NCBI GenBank assembly: GCA_026874595.1 | Contig: CM049306.1 | Coordinates: 44,644,019 to 44,708,018 of the forward strand | Reading direction: 5' to 3' | Length of the DNA: 64,000 nt | DNA from: Sipunculus nudus | Lineage: Eukaryota > Annelida > Sipuncula > Golfingiida > Sipunculidae | In this document: one piece after another, positions 47,413-57,175 of the stretch | Position numbering within the stretch: position 1 is the stretch's first letter | Layout of the letters: the number at the start of each line of letters is the position of its first letter | Position numbers and translations under genes: made by a program | Notes under the pieces: model-generated | Seen by the model: the letters and a program-made list of their open reading frames with translations, nothing else | Database searches by the model: none | Told to the model about the DNA's origin: nothing

Positions 47413-50361
47413 TCAGTGCTCTGTTTCCCCGTCTACACCGTCAGGATCATGTATAGAATCAGGTGCGCCCTTGGCTACCGCTGCCAGAATATGCTGGGGC
47501 TCGTTTCTAGCATGGTACCGTTTCAGCATATTCACGTGGAAGGTTTTAACCTTATCGCCAATCTTAATCCGATAGTCTAAGTCCCCAACCCTGTTTACAA
47601 TAGTATAGGGGCCTTTCCACTGTACCATTAATTTTTTCCGCTCCGTCGGGAGTAACAACAAAACTTCGTCTCCGGCCTCAAACCTGCGCGTGCATTTACC
47701 TCTATCATATAACAGTTTGTGTCTGTTCGCTGATTTGTTCAACGCCTCTCTAGCTAACGCGCATGTGTCGCTTAGTTTGTCTTGTAGGTCCAGGACGTAT
47801 TGGTACGTGGTTTTAGTCTCGACGCTAGTATCTCGCTTGGTCCACAGATCCCTTAGAATCCGCATCGGTCCTCTAACGATCCTACCATAGAGCAACTCAA
47901 AGGGTGAGAACCCTGTGCTCTCATGTGGCGCTTCTCGGTACGCAAAAAGCACGGCGCTGAGGTACCGATCCCAATCTCGCGGTCTTTCCTCGCACATCCG
48001 TTTCAACATTAACTTTAACGTTCCATTGAATCTCTCCACCATTCCGTTGCACATAGAATGGTAAGGAGTAGTGGTGAGCTGTCTTACAGACAAAACACGG
48101 CTAACTTCTCGCATGAGGTCTGACGTAAATTGTGTTCCCATGTCAGTAAGCACCTCTGACGGCACTCCTAACCGCGCATAAATATCAACTAGCGCATCAG
48201 CCACAGAGACTGTATCTATGTTCTTTAAAGCAACAGCCTCCGGATATCTAGTGGCATAATCCATAACGGTCAGAATATACCTGTGACCTCTCTCAGACGC
48301 TGGATGGATCGGCCCAACCAGATCCATCGAAATTCTACGCCAGGGCTCATCAATTAATGGCATCTGGCCTAACGTAGCTCCAGGCACCTTGCCTTTCGGT
48401 ATGGTTTTCTGGCAAATGGGACAGGACTTGCAAAACTCAGCAATGTCATTATACATCCCTTTCCAGAAAAACTGAGTTCTCACGCGGTCGTGCGTTTTGT
48501 CTATGCCCTGATGGCCCGCCATAACCGCTTCGTGGCCCATCCTCATTACGTCGTACCGTAACGTCTGAGGTACCACCACTCGAGATCCATCTTGATCTCC
48601 CCGTTTATCACTCACAACCCGAACTAAATATCCGTCCTCAATTCTAAATGGACTATCATTTCTAGCCTCTCTAGCTAGCCTCCAATACGGCGCTAAAGAC
48701 CCATCCTCCTCCTGCGCCTTCAAAAATTCGGCCGGACTCACATCGGCAACTGGGTTTGCAACATTCAAGCTACGCGTCGGTATCTGTTTCTCTCGTGCAG
48801 CGCTCCGTGTCTCCACCGCGGACGACACCTCCTTTTGTGACTCTACACCGTCACACACTATGCCTGAGGACCGCTCAGACTTCCACGTCGGGTCCGGATC
48901 ATACGGACCACGCGCTCCCGCTACGTTACCTAGCGCTAAATCACATACAGCATCCCCGACCACCATTGCCTCGATAGTACCGACAAAGTACGCACAGTCC
49001 ACATCAATCCTAGCCGTAGGAAATTGTCTTACAGACCCGTCGAACAACCTACACTCGACCTGGTGTCCGGTGAACTGATTCGGCTCCACGTACGACTCAC
49101 GTATTCCTGCCGAGGAACATCCCGAATCCCACAGCACCCTCACTGACTTACCATTCACCAGCCCTTCACACACAGGTAACGAGATTCCGCCTTCTGTCTG
49201 GGCAGCAAATCCTAACGACTGACTCGGACTCTCTACTTCCGGTTTCACCGCACCGACTGTCTCCGTTTCCGCCTCGACTACTGCCATTGACATAGTCTCC
49301 GGTTTCTGTTTTGGGTTATACGGGGGGCTAAAATTAGTCCTATACCTCTGCTGATCGCCAGCAGCACGCCCTACTTGAGGGGAAGACCTAGGCCTCGACC
49401 GGGCACTAGTCTTACATTCCCGCGCCTTATGTCCCAGTTCATTACATAAATAACATCTGATGCCTCCTGATGGCTTAAATGTCTGACCACCCGGACTGCG
49501 CTCAACCTCTCGCTTCTCTCTAGGCTGAGATACCGGTTGCGCTGGACGCGGCACATTATTGCCATAACGAGGACCTGCTGTAAGGCTGTGTACACCGTGA
49601 GCCTCCGTATAACTCTCGGCTAAGTCTACCATACTATCAAAGTCACGACACCGTCTCTCTTTCAAAAACATAGAGAGATCCCTACTACAGCAGTTTACGA
49701 ACTGCTCACACATCAACAGGTTAACTACCCCGTCGTAGTCACCTCCGACCCCTGCCATCCCTATCCAATGGTCTAGGTATCCACTCAGTCTCACCGCAAA
49801 CTGACTCGGCGTTTCGCCTCGCTCAGGCCTACAAGTCCGAAACTTGTGTCGATAACCCTCTTCGGTCATTTGGTATCGCTTTAACAAGGCTATCTTTAAC
49901 TTATCGTAATCCATGGCCTCACTAACCGATAACTGTGTGTAAGTCCCTAGCGCCTTACCCCGCAGTAACGGACTCAGGTGTAACGCCCAATTATCCCTAT
50001 CATAGCCTTGACATACAGCTAATCGTTCAAATCGCTCAAGAAACGCATCTAGCTGATCGTGAGCCTCATCAAAAGGTGGAAGCTGGATTTTCGGGAATAC
50101 ACCCCTACTTCTCTCTTCTTTAACCCCAGAGTCAGACTTTAACCTTAGAACCTCTAATTCGTGGGCTCTAGCCTCTCGCTCGCGCTCTAATTCCCGCTGC
50201 TCACGCTCTAATTCCCGCTGTTCCTTCTCTATTTCACGTTGCCTAGCTCTTTCCTCACGTTCTTCATCCGCACGCCGTCTAGCCTCAACATAATCTTGTA
50301 AAGCCTGGTCCTTAAGCCCCAAGGACTGTCCGCATCTAACAAGTGACTCTAACGTTTCCAT
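47413..50361 (-). CDS. Gag-protease-integrase polyprotein of the Gmr1-like element
   Basis: A 982-residue open frame from an ATG at 50361. Residues about 25-75 are a highly charged Glu/Arg coiled coil. About 90-255 is a retrotransposon Gag domain. A CCHC zinc knuckle uses C303, C306, H311 and C316. The aspartic protease motif is D412-S413-G414. Integrase has its zinc finger at H610, H617, C647 and C650 and the catalytic triad D680, D740 and E776, with the classic 35-residue gap between the last two. A GPY/F module covers about 912-950. All key residues are present, so these parts look functional. The frame ends at 47413, close to the RT deletion. No Gag-Pol frameshift is needed, since Gag and Pol are fused. 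Confidence 0.93.
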   Translation of the reverse strand: METLESLVRCGQSLGLKDQALQDYVEARRRADEEREERARQREIEKEQRELEREQRELEREREARAHELEVLRLKSDSGVKEERSRGVFPKIQLPPFDEAHDQLDAFLERFERLAVCQGYDRDNWALHLSPLLRGKALGTYTQLSVSEAMDYDKLKIALLKRYQMTEEGYRHKFRTCRPERGETPSQFAVRLSGYLDHWIGMAGVGGDYDGVVNLLMCEQFVNCCSRDLSMFLKERRCRDFDSMVDLAESYTEAHGVHSLTAGPRYGNNVPRPAQPVSQPREKREVERSPGGQTFKPSGGIRCYLCNELGHKARECKTSARSRPRSSPQVGRAAGDQQRYRTNFSPPYNPKQKPETMSMAVVEAETETVGAVKPEVESPSQSLGFAAQTEGGISLPVCEGLVNGKSVRVLWDSGCSSAGIRESYVEPNQFTGHQVECRLFDGSVRQFPTARIDVDCAYFVGTIEAMVVGDAVCDLALGNVAGARGPYDPDPTWKSERSSGIVCDGVESQKEVSSAVETRSAAREKQIPTRSLNVANPVADVSPAEFLKAQEEDGSLAPYWRLAREARNDSPFRIEDGYLVRVVSDKRGDQDGSRVVVPQTLRYDVMRMGHEAVMAGHQGIDKTHDRVRTQFFWKGMYNDIAEFCKSCPICQKTIPKGKVPGATLGQMPLIDEPWRRISMDLVGPIHPASERGHRYILTVMDYATRYPEAVALKNIDTVSVADALVDIYARLGVPSEVLTDMGTQFTSDLMREVSRVLSVRQLTTTPYHSMCNGMVERFNGTLKLMLKRMCEERPRDWDRYLSAVLFAYREAPHESTGFSPFELLYGRIVRGPMRILRDLWTKRDTSVETKTTYQYVLDLQDKLSDTCALAREALNKSANRHKLLYDRGKCTRRFEAGDEVLLLLPTERKKLMVQWKGPYTIVNRVGDLDYRIKIGDKVKTFHVNMLKRYHARNEPQHILAAVAKGAPDSIHDPDGVDGETEH

Positions 50362-51057
50362 GGTAACGCTCTAACCTAGTAAGATTCCAGTATCTAGTAA
50401 TATCCGCTCTTAAAAATCCGTAAATACGTACTGTTAAAGCCAACCTAACGAACCGGCGGTATCCGTACAATAACACTACGGTAGCTCTACGCATCAAAAT
50501 CTACTTATACGGACGGACGGACGGAAGGTCGGACGAAGGGTCAGACGGATGGACGGATGGATATCAAGATATCAATAAACACCATGCACCTATGATTACC
50601 ATGCCAATCGGGAGGGGTAAACTTACCTGTCAAGAGACCCTACCACGTGACCAATCACAAACTAGTGTAGAAAAAATTATACCAGGGCGTATCTAACAAC
50701 ATCAAAAATTTTCACTCTAATCTGGGTTTATATCAACCCAATAATGATGTCCAGGTATCACTGAACTAGCATTTCTCACAAAACATGCATGTGTTCTAGC
50801 CAAATCTACAAGGTATATGCCGATCTTGAAACAATGTTGTGCTTCAGGTAATATTCTCACTGAATAAATATTAACTTCTAACAGTGGGGTAATTTCATTG
50901 TGCAAGTATTCACTACAACATCAGTTTGGTGTCATTTCCAATTATTAATTCAGATCAACTCTAGTTTGAGTATATGAATGTCTGGTTTCAGTACTGTTTT
51001 CTCAGTTCAAAACTTCTGAAACTTACTGTAATTAGCCAGTTTTTTAAGGCTAATTAT
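50362..51057 (-). other. Untranslated leader of the Gmr1-like element
   Basis: About 700 bases between the primer binding site and the gag start. It contains an ACGGACGGACGGAAGG-type tetranucleotide run at about 50511-50561 and no ORF that looks like a protein. Packaging signals may lie here, but none can be recognised. Confidence 0.6.
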
Positions 51058-51075
51058 ATCCTGGCACGCTCGCCA
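51058..51075 (-). other. Probable primer binding site
   Basis: On the minus strand, five bases after the 5' LTR, the sequence TGGCGAGCGTGCCAGG begins with the TGG expected of a site that pairs with a tRNA 3' CCA end. I cannot say which tRNA. Confidence 0.55.
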
Positions 51076-51080
51076 TACAA

Positions 51081-52218
51081 TGTCACCCCTAACTTAACGT
51101 GAAAACTTTACAACGGATATATCCTATAAAACAATAGGATGGGTTAACGCTCGCCACTTGATTTCATTAATCAAGAAATTAGATCCCGGTCATTACAGGT
51201 GACATTTCCAGGTTCTTTTAAGGACGTGTATAAAAATACCAGACAATCATACACCCAGATCAATAGAAACTATGAGACATCAGGTTAAATTCACAATATA
51301 ATTCAAGACAATACTTACAAAGATGTAGATGTGTGTGTGTGCGTTGATGTGTCAATACGACAGTCCTTCACATTAAAATTACAGGATATTTTTACTGAGT
51401 CCGTGGTTTGTATAAAAACCAATAAAGTCCAGTTCCTTCAGAGATCTCTGGTTACTGTTTTGTGTAGAATCTAGCGTATGGTTAGCAGCATATAGTCTTT
51501 CTGAGTTTAGCGATCTTCCACTGATCTTGCTTGTCAGCGACCCGGGTAGGTTTACGATCATATGAATGCAATAGCGCCCTTTGTTTACGTTGAGCTTAGA
51601 GTCCTTGACCTTGCTCGTGTAGCAATGGGTTCACGGCTTACGGCGGTTATGTTTCTAGGTCAAGCTGAACTAGGCCGGCAGGTGACAAGCGCGCTCTCTC
51701 TATATCGTCAATACGAAGCTCTTTCGGCAGCACGGCTGAGTTCTTATGAGCTGGGTCCTTGCTTCATGTAGAAGCTTGCTTCTATGCCGTTCCTGGCGTT
51801 TCAATGTTCCTACTCCCGTTCGTGCGTGCTGCCACCTCAAGCTTCAAGACCCAACTGAAGGCAGCTTCCAGCGTCTCTCCCTGAACTCTGACGTCACAAT
51901 CGTCGTCACAATACGGCGATCCGGTTCTCTGATTGGCTTATGGCTCAAGTGTCCCATATAAGGTTATATGTGACCTAGTTTGACTGTTAGCGTCACCATG
52001 ACGACCCACATACCAAATGTAATTAATACACACGATGCGTGACACGGATAAATCAGCTGATAGCCGATGTGATTTCATACAAGAATACACATTATATATA
52101 TACAATTAAGACCTGTCAACGCTTTAGGATGACGTTTCACGTCAATATCAATAGAGAACAGACTTCGTTAAACTATGATACAAAACACCGTACATATTGT
52201 CACCGATTTCTGGTGACA
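51081..52218 (-). repeat. 5' LTR of the Gmr1-like element
   Basis: 1138 bases, the same length as the 3' LTR. As the upstream LTR in the minus-strand reading it would hold the element's promoter. Confidence 0.92.
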
Positions 52219-52480
52219 ATTGTATTATATTATATTACATTATATTATATTATAATTTAATAAATATTATATTATATAAGATTATATTATATTAAAAGAA
52301 TTTTATATGCAGTATTCAATGTTATATCTATATTCATCAAACAGTCAGTGAAAGTGAGAAAACATGTTATATGTTATTATATCAAATAACATTAACTTAT
52401 ATTGACTTATGTTTATTTAAATTGACTTATATCAACTGAATAAAGTAATATAAATTTATATTAACTTATATTAACTAGTA
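52219..52480. repeat. AT-rich low-complexity DNA, unit 3, right of the LTR element
   Basis: Continuation of the interrupted intronic block. It starts with the second copy of the ATTGT target duplication (52219-52223). Confidence 0.85.
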
Positions 52481-52984
52481 TTATAGGCTTAACCATATTC
52501 AGTTCTTAAAACTTTGTACGATCAATATTTGATTCCAGGTGCATGAAATAAATAAGCTGTCAATTGTCACGTGCACAGGTCTGCGTATTCCCAGCGCATG
52601 TGGTTCGATGGACGTAAAATACTAAAATTATTCGTATAAGTTACAATACCGTTCACGGAAGAAAGGATATAAAAATATTATAATTTCAAACAGATTATAC
52701 CGACTTATATATAATACAAAACAGTCGCTTGAATCCTTATTAGGGGAGATGGTTAGAAACCGATAGAGCGTAGGACACACATATGTTTGGGCACCTCTTT
52801 TGTTATATACGTTGTCTTATATACTAACTACGTATATATAAGGCACGACCATGAACTCATTAAGTGTAACGTTTCGTCCATTGCTCGAAAAGATCACACT
52901 CACAAACAAGGATTCAAGTGACTGCGAATACAACTGCAAACTAGCGAAAAGGTGGAAAGAGGAGGACAAGTGGTGTTAACAAAA

Positions 52985-53082
52985 TGACGTCATCACAACG
53001 TGCGTAACCAAAACAAAATGTAGCGCATGCGCGCATCATCGGTCGCCGGCTTGGTGGTTGCCACGCGACCGCCATTGTTCAT
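52985..53082. promoter_or_regulatory. Intronic CRE / NRF-1 / YY1-like promoter cluster, unit 3
   Basis: CRE at 52985-52992 and NRF-1 site at 53023-53032. Here the cluster lies upstream (minus strand) of the inserted LTR retrotransposon, which therefore separates it from the large exon. Confidence 0.5.
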
Positions 53083-53470
53083 GTCTTTTGAGGATATTTA
53101 TGCGAGGGGTTTTATGATATTTAATGATTTATATTAATACAAATATCAAATCATATATTGGAGGGGAAGGTTTATAAATTATAAAGTCACGTACGTCATT
53201 GTTAAAAATAAAATTGGTAAGACATATTTTAATCCAACTATGCGGGCCTGTCACGTTGTAGATGGTATAGGCCTAACACTGTTATCAGTGATTACCCATC
53301 ATTCATCAAGTAAATGTCGGTGGATTTTTATTCACAAATTATGCTTAGAATGTGATTTATTAGTTTATGTATATGCTAAACTACTAACGCACATTGTGAC
53401 GTAGCGACAGTATTTGGTGGGTAAAAATGGAAGCATCTTTCCTGGGAAGAACATATTTTTATAAACTTAC

Positions 53471-53595
53471 CTTTGGGCCAGGTCGCTGCAGTCTTCTTGG
53501 ACGGTCGGAAACCCCTCCGTGACGTAGATCTGATGGTCGCGGATCCATTGGCTTGTCCTTTCTGCATTAGCGAGTCCAAAAGCGATCGAGTTCAT
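53471..53595 (-). pseudogene. First coding exon of the tandem repeat-protein gene, unit 3
   Basis: ATG at 53595-53593 and donor AAG|GTAAGT are both intact, and 41 codons plus two bases are kept, with a few residue changes from unit 2. The exon itself is sound, but the gene is counted as broken because the large exon at 42670-44256 has a frameshift. The intron is 9214 bases long because it holds the LTR retrotransposon. Upstream, the possible internal-exon acceptor AG of units 1 and 2 is GG here. Confidence 0.55.
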
Positions 53596-53696
53596 TGTAA
53601 TACCGGCTTGAATACACAAGGGTAAGGAGGTTTCAGGATACTTTGTACGAAGCTTCGCTAAATAGCTTGTGCCCACACGAAAATATCATGAGAAAC

Positions 53697-53753
53697 TGAA
53701 CCTCAGGTTCAATGACGTCACGGTTGTCAAGGAGACACAATGACATGACGTCA
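53697..53753. promoter_or_regulatory. Double CRE upstream of the gene, unit 3
   Basis: TGACGTCA at 53713-53720 and 53746-53753, with the same spacing as in the other units, although the downstream coding exon 2 is broken. Confidence 0.55.
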
Positions 53754-53866
53754 TCAACCTGACTGCAGTAAAGGCTGGAGTGTATGGCCTCCCCTATTCA
53801 CTCAAAACATTGTTCAAAGCATAGATCTACCTAAACAATTTAACTTTTTACCTAGGATATACCATA

Positions 53867-53867
<1 letters not shown>

Positions 53868-53934
<67 letters not shown>

Positions 53935-54020
53935 TATATAGGCCTATATACACGTATTAGCATGACATAAGAAGATCCTTTCAAGTCGAGGGAGCAGGTA
54001 GGCCTACATTTGATATAGGC

Positions 54021-54081
<61 letters not shown>

Positions 54082-54085
54082 TATT
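53868..54085. repeat. Paired (AT)n tracts, unit 3
   Basis: Same pair (about 53868-53931 and 54021-54085). The first is longer than in unit 2. Confidence 0.9.
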
Positions 54086-54238
54086 CGCATTTCATATATT
54101 TTGCGTATTTTCTGTGCGTTACAGCAATGAGCTTATCATAATTTTGTTTTAAAACTTAATTCCCCCACTAGTTCCACCAGCGTCAATTAGGATATAGATA
54201 TACAGCTTACACGGATACACAGCTGGCGGACACACGGG

Positions 54239-54245
54239 TTTTATA
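54239..54245 (-). promoter_or_regulatory. Possible TATA box further upstream, unit 3
   Basis: Same TATAAAA site and context as in unit 2. Only the motif and its conservation support it. Confidence 0.25.
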
Positions 54246-54458
54246 CCATATATAGCGCAGTTCCCAGAGTGCCTTGCGGTAGTAGCAAGGAAACTTAATG
54301 TGTATTGGACGGTTTGTTGAAGACTTTATAATTTTATTTACAGACGAAAAGACGTTCCTAATTCCTCGGGAAAACCATTACGCTAATTTTGAATGCAATT
54401 AAATGATACTTATAAAGTATCATCAGGCAGAGACAAAGCCACGTCCAATGTAGGCCTA

Positions 54459-54561
54459 CACTCTAAGAATGATAAAAAGATAACATGTAGAACCCTAAAG
54501 TGTTCTTTAAAGTGGCGCCAGTGGGAAACCCTTAGAGGTCAGGGTTCTTGACTAGAGGGTG
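54459..54561. mobile_element. Short palindromic MITE, unit 3
   Basis: Same deleted version as in unit 2 but with the left end CACTCTA intact. Confidence 0.55.
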
Positions 54562-54796
54562 ATTAAGATAATATTTGGATCACCCGTGGTGCACTCGAGG
54601 CAAGCACTGTATACACTATATACTATATACACATGACGGACCACATGGACCCGGACCACTCGGAACTCCTCGGCCGAATTCCTGTACTCCCGAGACCATC
54701 CGAAGGCAAGGCGAGAGGTTTCCAGTTGGACCCCAGAATAACGCCCATTTACCAAACACGTTTAAACCGGGTACCACATGGTATTTGTTTGGAATG

Positions 54797-55003
54797 TGGG
54801 ACGTTTCGGACACGGACATTTCGGTCTAGGACGTTTCGGACTGTGACGTTTCTGACAGGCCTTTTTGCATGGTAGGACGTTTCGGACAGATGTATGCTAT
54901 TACCATAAAGTTACTTGATTAATTATAATTTTAAGCGTGTAAAAAAGTGCACTATTCCGAAATGTCTTAGTCCGAAACGTCCATTTCCAAAACGTCCGTC
55001 TAC
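54797..55003. mobile_element. GGACGTTTCGG inverted-repeat module, unit 3 (compact)
   Basis: Both clusters are present about 65 bases apart. The 1.67-kb TIR element of the other units is absent, together with about 24 bases that precede it there (TTTACCTAGAAAACTGACAG). Confidence 0.5.
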
Positions 55004-55236
55004 CTTTTATTTATATACATTTTACACCGCCAGTACCCCGTAGTTTATGTAGCTCCAGGGTTTAACGAAGTTTCTTACAAAAAAAGACAACAATATTCTC
55101 TTTAATCGTTATATTTGGAATTTGTATTGTCATTTCATACCCTATATTTGCTCCATTAACTTAATTATTGTAATTTACAATACCAATGCGCAACAGTCGA
55201 TTTCGGCTGATAAACGTGTAAAGTGCACGAGCGTTT

Positions 55237-56155
55237 GCAGAAGGTTTCACCTTGATGGTCATAGACAGACCTTTTACGTCGAGAATGCATCTGCCCAGTC
55301 ACCTCTAGCATGAAATATTGGAGTTACTTTTGACTCAACTCTTAGCTTAGTGCCCCATGTTGTAACCTCTGCCATGTCAGCCATGTTCCACCCTTGCAAC
55401 ATCAGTAAAACCAGGGAGTACCTGTCACAGGATTCTACGGCACAGCTGGGCCACCTTGTCACATCCCGCCTGGACAATGGTAATGTTCCACTCACCAAGA
55501 TGTCTGTATGCCATCTGCAAAAGCTTCAATATGTCCAGAATGTCGCTGCCCGTGATTATCACCAAGTCAAATTGATGGGCGTATATCACACCAAGTCTCA
55601 AAACTTTGAACTGGCTCCCCATCTAGGCACGGATTGATATCTAAGAAAATATCCCTTCGCCCAACCTCTTTTGGCCCTAGGAGCTCAACTGGCCAAATAA
55701 TGCACGGGTGTGGTATGTCTGTGCATCGGACGCAAGTAATCTGTTGTTTTCACACACAGCAGACTTCGGGATCAGCTACGTCATGGCTCATACAAACGCA
55801 CTTGAAATCGATGAAATAACCGTTGAAAATGACGACATATTATACCGAAGTCACTTATCCTGTTGCCACACCAGGTTATGAAAAGAGCGTTCAGGTTGAA
55901 CGTTTAGGACTCATATTTCTGATACGAGATTTTCTAGAGGATATAAATTAAATAAGACGAAAAGACACGCACGCGATTTTTATGGAACTAGAGAATACTT
56001 TTTTTAATCAAGAAACTCTCAGCATCAACAAGCCCATTACTTTTACCTCTTTTTACTTACATATACTTGTTTTAATTGTGCAGCGCATTTGATATTTAAA
56101 GGGCGAAAGGAATTCGCGCTTCGTAAATAAAGATATACATTATTATTATTAAAAC
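55237..56155 (+). pseudogene. Decayed CR1/Jockey-like LINE, end of ORF2 plus 3' tail
   Basis: Directly at the end of the tandem array. Translation in several frames gives FDSTL, then CNISKTREYLSQDSTAQLGH and VTSRLDNGN, then LQKLQYVQNVAAR. These are the familiar C-terminal RT-region motifs of CR1/Jockey-type LINEs. The frame is broken many times. The tail at about 56085-56155 (GTGCAGCGCATTTGATATTT, AAAGGAATTCGCGCTT, ATAAAGATATACATTATTATT) looks like the 3' end of such elements with an (ATT)n tail. Confidence 0.75.
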
Positions 56156-56204
56156 AAACCCGGCACACGGACTCTAGTCCATCTGTTTTTGCCGAATTTG
56201 ATCT

Positions 56205-56268
56205 TTGATGTAAAGGGCTAAAGGAATTTGCGCTTTATAAATAAAGATTTTGATTATTATTAAAACAA
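56205..56268 (+). repeat. Second LINE 3' tail
   Basis: AAAGGGCTAAAGGAATTTGC and CTTTATAAATAAAGATTTTG repeat the tail at 56100-56155, followed by a short (ATT)n run. It is either a second 5'-truncated insertion or a local duplication. Confidence 0.6.
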
Positions 56269-56689
56269 TCCCGGACAGCAGTTAACCCGTTTTACGCGTT
56301 TTCATGTTTTCATTCATCTGTGTGTGAGTAAACAAGGTCCGCGTCCGTCTGTTAACCAAACAAGAGTGCGTAAATGAAGGTCCGATCTTGCGCATGCACA
56401 ATAACTTCCAAACAAGTAGAAACAAAAGGGAGAAACACTGATTTAAACTCATAAATTTTTAGATTTGAGAAAGTTCGCGATACGACCACCAGATGGCATG
56501 TGCGCTGTGTTTATGTATTGCTTAAGTGATCGCGCCGAGTGCAAGCTTATTTCTACTTATTTACATATGCCTTATACTCAAGAAAGACATTATATTGCAT
56601 GTACATGTAACATTCCTGGTATGTATTAAAAACAGATATATTAGAGAAAATATTTTAAAAGTTACAGAATTATTTGCCTATTTAAAAAA

Positions 56690-57175
56690 AAACATAATAT
56701 AAAAAGTTACCTCATATCAATTGATTTTGAAAAAAAAATATTTGTTTTTTTAGAATGGACCCATATTCAAAGTACCTTAGATTTATTTCATTTTGGAAAT
56801 ATATCTAAAAAATGGTAAACATACTCTACACCGATATTTACAGTTGCATAATAAAGAGAGGTTGAGCCACAGAATATTTTCCAATAATTCGTGGTGTCAG
56901 ACAAGGATGTCCCCAATCTCCATACCTATATTTTTAGCTTCAGAAGTATTAGCAATTAAAATACGATATAAACCTAAAATAACAGGAATAAATGTTGCAG
57001 GCAGGGAACATAAGTTAATCCAATATGCTGATGACACTGCTCTGTTTCTGACTGGAGGTTACCGCTCAATATAAGAAGCAATCTCAACATTTAAACACTT
57101 TCAGGAAATATCATGTCTTAAGGTTAATTTAGACAAAACTGCCACTATGCCAGTAATAGAAGATATGGGCTCCAG
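56690..57175 (+). pseudogene. Decayed Tx1/L1-like LINE reverse transcriptase fragment
   Basis: Across frames one reads SIDFEKK..FLEW, FHFGNISKKW, GVRQGCPQSPYL, SEVLAIKIRYKPKI, HKLIQYADDTALFL and LKVNLDKTATMPV. These are RT blocks of the Tx1/L1 type, including the YADD catalytic motif. Stops and frameshifts interrupt it, so it is dead. It lies on the plus strand, about 1 kb beyond the CR1-like remnant. Confidence 0.82.

Larger units (their letters stand above)
45456..52218 (-). mobile_element. Gmr1-like Ty3/Gypsy LTR retrotransposon, RT-deleted
   Basis: A 6763-bp element, sense strand minus, flanked by a 5-bp duplication ATTGT (45451-45455 and 52219-52223). LTRs start TGTCACC and end GGTGACA. 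Reading on the minus strand, the order is 5' LTR, primer binding site, gag, protease, integrase, RT connection, RNase H, polypurine tract, 3' LTR. Integrase ahead of RT/RNase H is the Gmr1-type order, known for a Gypsy-related group described from deuterostomes. The RT fingers and palm are missing. It lies in the intron of the unit 3 gene copy in the gene's own orientation. Units 1 and 2 keep the empty site. Confidence 0.93.
31734..55236. repeat. Macro-repeat unit 3, with LTR element inserted and right end truncated
   Basis: Third tandem copy. It is longer because its minisatellite is about 8 kb and because a 6763-bp LTR retrotransposon sits at 45456-52218. It lacks the 1.67-kb TIR element present in units 1 and 2. 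Homology to the other units stops at 55236, about 107 bases before a full unit would end, and unrelated flank follows. This is the right edge of the array. Confidence 0.92.

Noticed and set aside
47690-47890. Plus-strand ORFs within the retrotransposon (also 48756-49078, 49935-50123)
   Set aside because: Antisense shadows of the gag-protease-integrase frame.
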